Origin: Parelaphostrongylus tenuis
Lineage: Eukaryota; Nematoda; Chromadorea; Rhabditida; Metastrongylidae
Direction of reading: 5' to 3'
Assembly (NCBI GenBank): GCA_019055375.1
Contig: JAHQIW010005931.1
Span: 1 to 64,000 of the forward strand
DNA length: 64,000 nt
The position numbers and the translations under genes are program-made. Position 1 is the first letter of the stretch. Every line of letters starts with the position of its first letter. Below the pieces are notes generated by a model. That model ran no database searches and was not told the origin of the DNA. It worked only from the letters and a program-made list of their open reading frames with translations. Of this stretch, positions 1-12,600 are shown piece after piece.

Positions 1-330
1 TTCAGAGGTGAATCATCGCAAAATGGTCAACGTTGAGTTCTTCTGCCACACCTCGCCTAGTCTTAAGAGGATTAGCTTTGATGATTGCTCTCAGTTGGTC
101 GTTGTTAACTTCCTATAGCAGGCCACTGCGCTCTTCTTCTTCGAGGCTCTCTCCTCTTTTATGGAACTTATTGAATCACCGCCGCACTATACGTTTATTA
201 GTAGTTCCCAGGCCAAATGCGTTCTCGATGTCTCGAGTTGTCCCCGTTGCTCTCCAACCCATTCTGAACACACTATTTATAACCGCAATTATTCTTGCAC
301 CATGCAGTATCCTTTCCACAGTCTAAAATT
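1..330 (-). pseudogene. mariner transposase N-terminal relic
   Basis: Read on the minus strand, this end of the window gives a degenerate mariner helix-turn-helix region with pieces such as NAFGLGTTNKRIVRRWFNKF and LEEEERSG, then LRAIIKANP. These match the usual mariner order: paired-like DNA-binding domain, WF.KF motif, then the second helix-turn-helix. At least one in-frame stop and the lack of a catalytic domain show it is dead. The rest of the element would lie left of the window. Family assignment rests on motif recognition only. Confidence 0.6.
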
Positions 331-2600
331 AGTGCAAAATGAACAGCAAATCGAACGTCATTAGCAATGAAACATAAAGCAACAATTGTACAATTTAACT
401 ATACGTGATGTAACAACATGATTTGAGAGTTTCTTTCAATATGAAACAGCACAGTTTAACACTGCATAAACGGACATTACTTTTGCCTCAATCTAATATA
501 TTAAGCGATCTCCGAGCTTACTAATAAGTGGTTGAGTGACGAGGGCTTCTCATAACGCCTTATTGAATTCCGCAACATTTGGAGAATCACTATTACCTTG
601 GTTCATTTGCATCGTATATCTCGATATCGTCCAAATGGTCACCGTCAGTCAAGTACCATGACGTAATCCATATAGCAAATACAAACAGGGACCACGGTCT
701 CATTTCTAAACACTTCAGCATTGAATAAGTGATCCGGATGTTGATCTACGAACAGACAGTGAAAAAAAGTGATTAAGATCAAGTATTAAGAGACGTGTAG
801 ACACTACGTCAACGCATACAGCTGGCACGTCCTGCAAAGGAAATTAAATCTTCGATTGGTTAGAATGTCTAATTAACTGTATCAATGAAAGAACTTTATC
901 GGGATCGAGCACATTACATTATATATGGATGAATTACTAGGCATTGATGTCGCTTTTGAATGTGGCATTGAGTGAATTTCTTTATGTATCTAAAGACGAC
1001 ACCGTAAAATCCTTCTCATAGACATGGGTATTTCAACATATGCTTGTTTTCGAGCGCCAGCTTTCTTATTTGCACAAAAATTTCTTCTAGAATCCTCTCA
1101 GTATCAATGGTATACCTTCTTCTCCCTCTATTACAAAAATATTTCATGGCTCTGAATAGCGTTCGGAAGAGCTAGGAGTTACGTGATGTTTGAAATTTTT
1201 TGTTCGACTAACATCCTGCGCCATTCATGGAAAAGGTGATACCGTTGAGCAGCAATCGAAGCAACACGGGAAATGATTAAGGACCTCTGTGAAGGATGCA
1301 TATGAGGCAGCAAACTGAGTGCTAGATGTGTTGAGATCTGCACAGTAACATGTAATGACGGGTCGTGTGCGATAAAAAATAAACTAAAACTTAAAAACGC
1401 TGCTCGTAGTTAATGAAACATTTACTGCCTCACTAATCGAAATTAGTCTTCGTGATAAGACGTCTTTCACGATAAAACATGTTCAACTGCTATCGCTGTC
1501 GATGAGCAGTTTTTAGTTATACACATCTTACAAGCTGCTCACGATACAACATTATGCGATTCCGAGCAAAACTGCTGATACACAGACACAAATGGAAGTG
1601 ATTCTCATGCTTCGCCAATTGCATCACTGTGAATTGTTCGATGTGAAGTAATACTCTAAACAGGTATACGCCACATCATAGAAACAATCGATGATTTACA
1701 TAGACGCAAAGCGCTAACAAACTTGAAATGGAGTTTCCCATAATTTTTGCTATTCTCTATAACATGTATTAGTGTTGTGCGTGCATAGAAGCAATTGGTC
1801 TATCAAACAAGCCTCATGCATGATTTGGGTAAGTGTGAAAGTAGTTAAATAAGTAGTTGGGTATAAGTTTTCATGACACAGACTTCTGATCTGCTCGATC
1901 CTGACATGTTACCCAAAACAGTATAAATGAAGGGTTACAAACGAAATATGTACTACTCTCCGGTCTTCAGAGTGAGTGGAAGCTTCTGGGAAGTTCTGGT
2001 ACTAAACACAATAATAATAGCCTCATTAGGAAGGCGCTCGTTTTAGTAATTTAGTGAATAAAAGAGACTTTGGTGATTCGTGTTGTCGAAAGTTGGAAAA
2101 AAGCGATAATCGTTCAAATAAAGAACTCCATCTAATTCGGTGCTTCTATTTCATAGGATTAAGTTATAGTGGGAGTCTGAGTAGTCAACGTATATTTCAT
2201 AATGTCACGCTAATACGTCTAGAATAGCAACAACATGACCTATGAGGATAGAGTGGACAGCAACAATGAAGTTAGAAAGTAGAATGAATACGATTAGCGA
2301 CAGATGAGCTCAAGCGCTGGTCAAAAAATATCTAGAATCACAAGTGCGTAACGCTGATGTTGGCAAAATCGTCGCATAACCGTAAAACATGCCACGCGTT
2401 TGATAATGCTTGAATTACCACAGAATTGTTGAAATTCGAACAACAGTGACAGTCTCTGCTCGGTCTGGACAGGCCACGTAATCGGCTGAAATACGATCTG
2501 TTGCTTAGTTGATATAAACTAAATTCAGTAATCTAATCACATACCTGTCATTCATTCTGTCTATCAAAACATAAGCAGAAAAAAAACTGCCCATGATTAA
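331..2600. other. stretch with no recognisable gene or repeat
   Basis: AT-rich sequence with stops in all frames. I see no exon with flanking splice sites that extends the coiled-coil gene, no transposon motif and no RNA gene. It could be intergenic or 3' flank of the minus-strand coiled-coil gene. Confidence 0.4.
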
Positions 2601-2990
2601 TTATCAATAAATTAGCATATTTTCATATATATGTTTGAAAAGACAGCATAAAAGTTTACATTGTAAGATTCTGCAATTGGTTTGGAGCTGTTCACGACAT
2701 CTACGACGGTCCAGGGCGAACTTACCCCTTGGATGAAGTCAATGACGTGAGGCAATACTGCACAGCGACTTCGACAGGATAACAAAAATGCATAAAAGGG
2801 ATCCTTAATTCCTCTCAAAGGAGTCCGAGTAGCAAACCTGAGTTTTGCCTCCAATTTGCAAAGTCGAAGGGTAGGAAACGGAATAGCGCAGCATACCAAG
2901 AAGCAAGGTGAAAAGCAAGGCCCTGTTTCTATTCCCTTCTCAACACTTCTCTGCAATAAATCAACTGGGTGCACCTTAGCTCGGATATCT

Positions 2991-3618
2991 TTATGATTGC
3001 AAGAATATCTGAACTGACCAGCATTCTGCGACATTCATAAACAATTTGACGTCCTCAAGCGATCGCCGCAATTACACATGAATTAGTTGATGATATTTCT
3101 GGAGAGTGAATGCGTGGCAATGAATCGAATGCAAGTAGGGTATGTATATTGAACTGCGATGGTGGGCCATGTAAAATTAAATGAACATACAAAAGTGTAG
3201 CAAGTGGTTGTATTCAAGATCTAAGAGCAGCCTAGCCCAACTCGCAACGACTTTTCAAAAGAGTCAGGCTTAACCATCTTTCACGTGTTGGTTGAAGAAG
3301 ACGTGAAAGCATCAAGTCGTACCTGGAATTCACATTAGAGTAGTCTATCCCACACCAAGTTTTCTTGCAGAGATGACCACTAACAATTCTATCAAATGGG
3401 AAAGTATTTCTATTACATCTTGCGCAGACATGAAACTTATAGCGAAAGTATCAATTATGAATCAGTAGAAAATTGCCTTCACAAACTCATTTTGTATGAT
3501 AGTTTCAGATGAAATAGCACTATTTTAACAAACAGAAAAACTACTCAACATTATCATTGTGCCATTTACCTGCGAGGATTTCAACCTTTTCAACTACATG
3601 ATTGAGCCCAGCTGGAAT
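2991..3618 (-). CDS. coiled-coil gene, exon 13 and candidate terminal exon
   Basis: Exon 13 (3618-3570) reads IPAGLNHVVEKVEILA between TTTTTTGTCAG and G|GTAAATGG, in phase with exon 12. A CGCAG acceptor at 3026 gives a short in-phase ending of ten residues and a stop at 2991-2993. No AATAAA lies close by on this strand, so the terminus is tentative. A longer overlapping minus-strand frame (2612-3034) has a good donor (GGG|GTAAGTT) near 2,728 and could be part of an alternative end or an unrelated exon. Confidence 0.4.
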
Positions 3619-6600
3619 CTGACAAAAAATTTTACAATTCAGTCAGTCAAAGACCTCAGAGAAAAAGTCTTCTTATTATTGCAGAAGAAGAGAGATCGTA
3701 TCCAACATCGACGTTGGCGAGGGCAAAGGCAAAGGTAAGTTTTGTTGCACATGATTGGTCAGTGAAGGAAGACGCATCCAAGAATAATGGCTAGTTGGTA
3801 GGATATTTCAAGATGACTCAGATGTGCATGAGTTATCCATAACGTTTAGAAAGTGTTTTCATCACCAAAGAAGAATTTTTTGACAAGAGCAGAAAATCGA
3901 GGCTAAATTCGACGAAAAAAAATCTAAAATTAATGAATTATTAAGAACTAAAAGGATAATGCTCACCAGAAATACAACATTCAACAAAAGCACAACATTG
4001 AAATACAACAACTTCTTGCACTCCCCGTCGCGCTACTTATGCAATTATATTCATTTCGGTTCTCATCCCAATGCGTTCATAAGCATCTTAATGAATATTG
4101 TTTTATATGTATATATCGACTGAATACTGTAAATAACTAGCGAAACCACGGCTAAATCATCCATTCACTATGCTGGCACAGAATTACGTCGTACGCCATG
4201 CACCTTTCTGATCGAAGTTGTTCATATCTGATCTGGAAGACAAAAAAAAATTCTCAGAACCGATTTTTTATTGATCTCGGTATTAATCAGTATTTGCCTG
4301 CTTTCTTAATTAGCAGACACAGAGTTGTTAACAACAAAATATATTCAAGACAATAGTCACTGGTGTTTCACAAACTTCGACTTTTCAAGTGCCTGAAGGT
4401 CAGAAATGCACACAATCTACTTAATCAAAACGTTTGTATCCTAATCAGGGAGAACTTCATGCAAATTCTTTCATTCGAAAACTAAACACCTCTCTCTGAT
4501 TGTTTATTGACCGTGGCCAATTTCCCGTTTCAAGCCGTTGTGAACGTTGTCATTGGAGCCGATGACAATGCGCACAAACATAAAATACGCACGGCCTCGT
4601 AAGATCCAGAGAAAAGCAGGGGAGCACTACTTTCCTGAGATCACCGTCTTCTTATAAAGCGGGCTGTAATAAAACCTCCACCTTTTACTATCGCATGCAA
4701 AAGTAGCGCAGTGGGCCCTCCTCGCTCTACGAGATCGTTGAGCATTATAACTTTCTTTCAAAGTTTTCTTGAAGGAATTGGATTATCGGATCAGTGATCT
4801 TCGTGTGTATCGCTTGACATCCCAAGTAATTAGTTGGTAACCGCTCTCGTCCGTCAGTTGTCATTAAAGCGCATCAGGTGCATTGCCCACCTTATCATCG
4901 ATAGCCTACCATATAGAACGGCATTTTGAATTTCACGTTGACGTGAATCTAAACCTCGGATAATCCCCATCATTTGTGAGCTAAGCGATACTCTTGGCAT
5001 TGGCCTTTCGACTACGCGTTCAATAACGCCGAGTGATCTTTCATCCTGCTTACACAGCGACTGAGTTTCGAGTGCATACGTTAAGGCAGTGTGATAACAG
5101 TTGAGTCGAATAGATGAGCACGGAGTGGGATGTTCATCGTTCACTTCACTGCATCCTCTATGCTCATAATCGCTCTCAAAGTGGCTATTCTCTTCTGGTC
5201 AAGTCTAGAGTCAAGCTAGCTTCACCATACAGAATTTCCAGCGTACGGGGACGTAACTGGAACACTCGCGAAAATTTGGTTTGGTTGAACGTCACTGGAC
5301 ATTGAACCTAATCCACTGTTTATAAAAATCCTTTTCGTAGGACTTGTTTGACGACTAATCTTTTCACGCTCGTCATTGTAATCGGTCAACATTCGTTCCG
5401 TTTGGCTGATGCTTAGTATCTTAAGATCAACATGATCAACGAGACAAAGATGGCGTAACTGTCGACTGTCCATGTCCCATTCCCAGTGTTGTTTCATTTA
5501 GAGGAGGCAGTGGCCGAGTAATTATGATGCTCATCGCGATGCGGCACGGGGTTGACGCCCTTCACCAAATTTTTCCGGCCATCAGCAACGAACGCTCTAT
5601 GGAACGCCACATCTGGGTTATTCTCGAAATAGGATACTTTAATCAGTTTGAAATAAGTAAAATGAAGGAGAACGTGCTCAATTAGTATTCTGCGACGTTC
5701 AAGAGGAAGACTATGAACGATCTGATTGCTAGAAGTACTGATATCTGCACAGTGAAAAAACTTTGGAACGGATCAGTCAAAGTGACCGTTTTTCAAAAAA
5801 AAAGAAGGTGCTATAATCTGATGATTATATGACGTTCTCGAGGTCAGAGCGAATTTTTTTGGCAAGGTAGTACCACCTTGTCAGACTCGTGCTCTTACGT
5901 AGATAATAATATCATTATAGAATTGTGAAATTTCGTAATAAAAATTGGAAGCAGCTCACGAAAAATCCACATGTACTGAATAAGGGTGCTCCGCATGCCC
6001 AACACTTCTTTGACTGTTTCTGTTTTGATTGAACCAAAGGCCTCCTTCAAATCGTTGAAAGTGAGACGGAGCGGTCTCCTGTACTCTCGCAGAACTTTTT
6101 GTTATCATGTGACTGTGATCTATAGTACTAAAATTTTCCAAAACCCTGTTTGTTCACCTGACTGTCCCTCCTTCGGTGTTCTGTCAGTCCTCTTTAAGAT
6201 GACTTGAGTGGGAAATTTATAGATGGCGAACGACAAGTAGGTGGGGCATTAGCTGTCAATGTCGTACAGGTTTTGATTTACGATCGTAGAAAGGTCGTAC
6301 TGATTACTGAGTTTCGTTTGAATGAGAACCTTGCAACCTGACAGGTAACGGGAGGAGTGGAGCCAGAAAGTCGAAGAGAACTGATGGAAAGTTCTTCAGA
6401 AGTTCTGATCTTGCCCTGTCCAAATCAAATGTTGTTGTGTTCTTCCCCGATACGATAGCAACGTGAGACATTGAGAAGGAGAACCGGTGGAACCGCAAAT
6501 TCACCCTCTTTTTTATTTGAAGGCAAGAGGAGGTGGCTATCGAAGAGATCCAAGTGGCAATCGTGGGTATTCTTCCTGATGCCTTATGAAAGCTGCACCA

Positions 6601-9600
6601 CCTGTTCCAACATGGTGTCGCAGTGCAATCATCTTTGCCCTGTGATTGGCAAAGCTTTGCTAATGTCTTTCCCACGTTCTGCGAGTCAGCCATATCTGCT
6701 TCTCTTCTCACTCAAAGATCTTCTTTTATAGTTTCTCTGCACAGTTTTGCAAGTTTGTACGCGAGTTTTTGCTTGCCTGCAGTTTCTATGATTCCACGCT
6801 GACACATCAGCTTGAGTGTTTTTGAAGACATCTCTTGGTGACTTTAGGACTTTCGCCTTACAAAGCGCAGATGTGAAAATGTTAAATGAGCGGTTCGTAT
6901 ACTTCTTCAGTGTTCTTAATGACGAAATCTTTCCAGCAACCGACTAATGGATTACTATTAAAATTTAGCGTCTACCTATCATAATCAAATAAAATGAAAT
7001 GTTCCACAGAGACGATCGTATCTTCCATGTAGAATTTTCAAAAAACAAGAACATCAGTTGAGCACAACCTCCGAGTTACTGAAATGTGGTCGATTTCGTT
7101 TGGCTACTTTCCATTAAGGATCCCCCACGTTCACCACTGAGAGTGGGGCTTTTTGAATTGTGGGTTGTCGCGAATGATTCTGGACGTCACAACAAACTCA
7201 GGTGCTCTCTTACCGTGTGCGATCCATTCTCGTTGGTACTAATGAGACGTTCTTCTAGGTCCAGTTATTGCGTGATTTCTCCAGTGATGACCTGAATAAT
7301 TTCTGGTCCTCTGTGAAAAACTTTGCGAGATCCACATAGAACGTTCACCTCGTCTTCGTCATAGCTTGATAATAATGCGTAAGCAACGAAGATGGCAAAG
7401 CCGGTATTTATCCATGTCGTTCCATCCGCAGTCGCCCGATTCGGGGTTGCTCGTTGTTCAAATGAACCGATGTTCATGGTCAAACCTGTTTTGACGAGAA
7501 CGCCAACGTCGCCAACACCTTTGCGATCGCTTGTTTCAAAAAAGTGCTCGCCTTCGATGTCACAGACAGCGTGTAATGGGTGGTTTCATTTCGTTTTAGC
7601 AAGATCGATGACGTCGTATCTAATCCTTTTTGCTTGCACCAAAAGATGTCCTGCAGATTCGCATGGAAGTGTGCCTACATCATAAATACAGGTCGTCACT
7701 TTGGTCCGTTGGGATTATAGCAGCCTAGTTTGACTTGGGGTTCTAGCAACCTCTCCGTATTCGTCCCTCCCAACGCTGCCGCACCGAAGACTCCTCCGGC
7801 TTCGGAGCAATGAACCTCGTTTCTATTGCTGTATTTAGGTGCTTCATACCTAACACATAGCTTGTTAAGCTCTGGAAGTGAGGACTGGGCACTCACGGGT
7901 ACCCTGCCAGTCTCTCTAAGAAAGAAAGAAAGGAGCTTGATTGTCGAAGGAGATTCCGCCTCTATGTACTTCCCCGACGTCTGATTTCAGGCTTCTGGCC
8001 AATTTGATTAGTGGAGATAAAGGTAGGTTGAATCAGCAATGCTGAAGGAATCCATCCCTCAAATTCACCTTCGTTTCCGGAAAGCGCATGGTCGCTTTTG
8101 TTCGCGTGTGATTCCCCTGTCTGCCACCTAGAGATGCGCTACGTGCCCCCTGGAGATTAACTGGACGGAGATTCCTCAGTAAGGAAGATGAGGTTAGGTG
8201 ACCATACCGTTCAAAATCAGAAACCAACGAATAGCCTAAGGATGCCCAACTTTGCCTGTGATGCCATGTCATGAACGCGGTGGCGTTTTTACGCCTTCTC
8301 AATAACCGAACTCGTACTCTCTCTTCACAATCAATGGTAATTCGATATAAAATTATTCTGGTTGGTAGTACAACACAGCAAGGCCTTCCCATAGACTAAT
8401 TCTATTTCTAAAATCCGCGTCCAACAAGCTATCGATCGACTGAAGGTGGTCCGGAAAAAAGCTGTGCGGCGAAAAGAGGTTAAGCTTACACACTGAAATG
8501 TGAGCGCACGGTCCGAATCGCGCAGAACGTACGTATCGAAACGGTCGTCTGAGGTTTGAAAACTCACCGTTTTGTTCTTATCAAGTACTTCACTTATTTG
8601 ATGGAGATCAGCCACTTAGTATTACATGGGTGAGAAATGGGTCTGGATCAGAATAAAAACTATTCTGTGCTATGGAGCGATGCCGCGCGTGACCACAAGG
8701 CATTCCTCTTTATAGTTGATTTTCAGAACTTATTCAGAAAGCTTCAAAGGCTTTGTCTGGCGACTTCTAGATTCCTATGCGAAGGTGGCGATTAAACTTC
8801 AAATTTCTTCCCGTTGTGTCACCTCTGCTAGGATCACCGAAGTGTCTTCCCTGTGGTTGAAACCCAGGTTTTCAGCTCCTTCTGATGAGGTTATGACAGA
8901 GCTCTACTGAGTGTACTGCGCATCAATTTCACCGCTACATACTTCAAAGAAGGAGCTAAAGAAAAGCGCTGAAACGCCAGTCAAAATCATACTGAATTAA
9001 TCCGGTTTTTAACAACATCATGTCTTCTCCTGTTTGAGAGCATCAAGGGAGGGAATAAATAGAAGGAAACCAGAGCTGGCACAGCTTTCGAATAAAACCA
9101 CCCGTCCCACCGCATAATATGATACTCGCGTGCGCTTCGTTGTATGATAGACATCGCCTCCCTGTACGACGAGATCACCGAGTATTTGTTAAGGATTACG
9201 CAACCACCTATAGGGTCTTTTCGAAACAAAGTACAGATTATAAAATTATCGCAGTAGAAGTGAACATTTATTGAAGCATTATCAACCAGATCAGCTTCAT
9301 CTCCCATACAAAAGAATCATTTGCATGTGTACATCAAATAGCATACCATTCAATCTAGAATATCAATGACTGGCAAGTCACCTGAAAAATATATGATAGC
9401 TGAACAAGCTATGATCTAATCCAACTTGTTCAACATTGTGGTCTGATATAAAGCTAGGAAAACCATATGACTGATACAAAGCATATTTGAAGAAGTATTT
9501 ACAAGTAGTAAGCCATTATTCACAAATAATAAATGTAAGAACTATGCTAAACGCTAATAGAGATCCGAGCTCACTTTTGTCGTCTTTCAGGATAAGGTTC

Positions 9601-12600
9601 TCGCCTATCGGACAAAGACTCCTGAAATCTTAGACACTCATTTTAGCGATAACATAAGAGATTTTCCCACTATGTTCACAAAAAACTAAAAAACAAACAA
9701 TAAGAACACCAAACTAACCGATCTAGAAGGCAACCTCGACCGACGGTTACTGGAAGGCTTTCCATATGGATCAGCCGGTGGTTCTGGAAGTGGCACATGC
9801 AAAAACAGATGTATTTTGACTTAATCCTCTATAATTAATGTCTCATGACCAGTTCCTCATAAACTATAGAACAGAAAAATCAAAATGTTATCGTAATCCT
9901 TTTTCGCGGTAATGTTATTACTACGAGCACGCCTGAGAGTAGTTGTGATAAAGTGAAAGAGAAATGCTGGATAATCCGGAATCTTATCTCAGATTCCATC
10001 GCTTTATTCAAAGAAATATTAAGCATGTGGAATTCAGTATTTTCTTCAAGAGTGTACACGAGTCTGTTAACAGTATAGTTCGCTAATTGTTAAGTGAACA
10101 AAAAATTCTTCAACACCCGCAAAAAATCCAATTTTAACAATTCCCAGACCCGATGTCTATTGACCTCAGCATGCTTCAATATAATTCTTAATTTCCTTCT
10201 TCAAGCAAAACACGAGGTGTTACATTAAACTTTATTCGACAGCTGACGTTTCGGCAGTTCGCCTTCTTTAGAGTCTGAAAAGGTCAAAATGTTCGCAATC
10301 CAATCAGTCAAGCACCTCCATTACTTCTTTAGAAAATATCACCAGACTTAGATTTCAATCGCAACAAGCACAAAATCAACACTTAACATACTCGCCGCTT
10401 TTTACATGTGTTCCACCGAATGATTCAAGTGGTGACCACCGGAAGGAGATCATATAGGCTCGTAATGCACCTTACCCATCAAAATAACAGCTTATATACT
10501 GACTTAAATCACGTGTGATAACGAGGCATTCTTCCCTGCGGTTTATAATTGGATTGGTGGTATAAATCCAAAGTGCTTCAACAAGTTCTCGTGCTGATGT
10601 TTTTTGTTCATGCGCAAAGATGGTGAGTTCAATCTCAAAATCAGCTCCGTCGTGTTTCTATTCTCTATGCGTCCCTAGCGCGGTGTTCCGTCTATTGAGA
10701 CGCTTGTCAGCTAGGTGTTCTTCTATGCGTGCATAGAGCGGCCTACCCGTTTCGCCAAATGCACGCATAGAACACCTAGCTGACAAGCGTCTTAATAGAC
10801 GGAACACCCCGCTAGGGACGCATAGAGCATAGAAGCACGACGGAATTGATTTTGAAATCAAAGTCACCATCCTCGCGTAGGAGCAAAAAAAAAACATCAG
10901 AGCGAAAGATCTTGGAAGCGTTTTGAATTAATACGACCAATCAAACCATAAACCGCAGGGAGAATGCCTCGTAAACACTCGTGATTTGAGTCAGTATATA
11001 AGACTGTTGTTTTGATGGGTAGGGTGCATTACGGGCCTATTTGTCTCTCCTTCCGGTGATCTCCACTTGGATCATTCAGTGGAACACATATAAAAAGCGG
11101 TGAGTATGTTAAGTGTTGATTTTGTGCTTGTAGCGATTGAAATCTAGGTCTGGTGCTTTTTTTGTAAAGAAGTAATGGTGTTTGACTGATTGGATTGCGA
11201 AGATTTTGACCTTTCCAGGCTCTCAAGAAGGCGAACTGCCCACACGTCAGCTGTCGAATAAAGTTTAATGTAACACCTCGTGTTTTGCTCAAAGAAGGAA
11301 ATCAGGAAATCCAATTTCAAATGTGTGTTTCACACAGTATCGGGCATTGTAGATTCATAGGAATAACTCATGAATTTTCCATAAGAAACTTCGACGGCAA
11401 CGCTAATCATAGTGTCCGACATTGCTTCGTCGAAAGCACGTGCTATTCCAGCAAGACAATGCCAAACTTCACACCGCAAAGAAGATTATGGAAAAGTATG
11501 ATCTATTGGAGGGAGTCGAGGTCTTGCCACACCCAGCCTACAGTGCACATGCTGTGCAGTCCGACTATGGTCTCTTTTCCGCTCAATGCAACATTTCCTG
11601 CGTGGATCCCGATTTGAGACATTTGATCAAGCTAAAGAGGCATGTCAGGAGTTTCGTTAATTCAAACCCCAAAGAATGACGATTTCAAATATTCACAAGA
11701 TCCCGAAACTTGCACATAGTTGCCATAAGATCATGGATAATGATGGACTTCATTTTGAAGAATTATTATAGTTGTTTTTGATTGAATTTATGTATAGATG
11801 TGAATATTCGGTCGGTGTTGAGGAACTTTCTCCTCAACATAATACATTACAGTACTAAATTGGCTGACAATGTGGCTGTTTCGCCTTTTTCGGAGCCTGA
11901 AAGAGTCAAACTTGACCGCAATCTGCTAAATTGCTAATTATTTGACCTCTCCAGACTCTGAAGAAGGTGAAACAGCCGAAATGTCAGCCAGTGGTGTACT
12001 GTCTTGAGTTAAACAAATCACAATGTTAATATCCTCGGATCTGCTCATCGAAAAACAATGAATTATTTGATCAAAATCAAAGTTAACAGATAATCAATCT
12101 TGCAAATCAAATGATTGTGCCCATGTAGCACACCACATCAAACTCCAGTTTTCACTCCACGTTTTCGTGCTCCTTCGCTCTAATCTACCATTCGTGCAAT
12201 AAGATTTTCAATAAAAGGAAAAATTGGACTCGAAAACCCAAAAAAGCTTCGTGATTCAGGAAGCTTTCACGACTTTGCTCATATTATTACTCGTTCTAAA
12301 GTTATGCTCTAGCTAAAGTGAATTTTACATCTCCATCGATAAACATAACTTTGAGATTTCAACTTGAGCAAATTCTTAAACAACAGTTCAGTTAGCCTAC
12401 GAAAGAACTAAGCATAAGCATAGAACAGTTACGGATCATTTCATCAGATTTAAAAAGGTGAACCTTAGCTTTCAGCTCTCGTTGGGTTCACAATCAAAAG
12501 AATGTCGAAAGACTTTGCCACTTTGATATCTCTCTTATGTTGTAGAAAGAGTAGTGTGCAAAATGGGCGTCAGTAGTGTAACGGATAGAGCACGCGCTCT

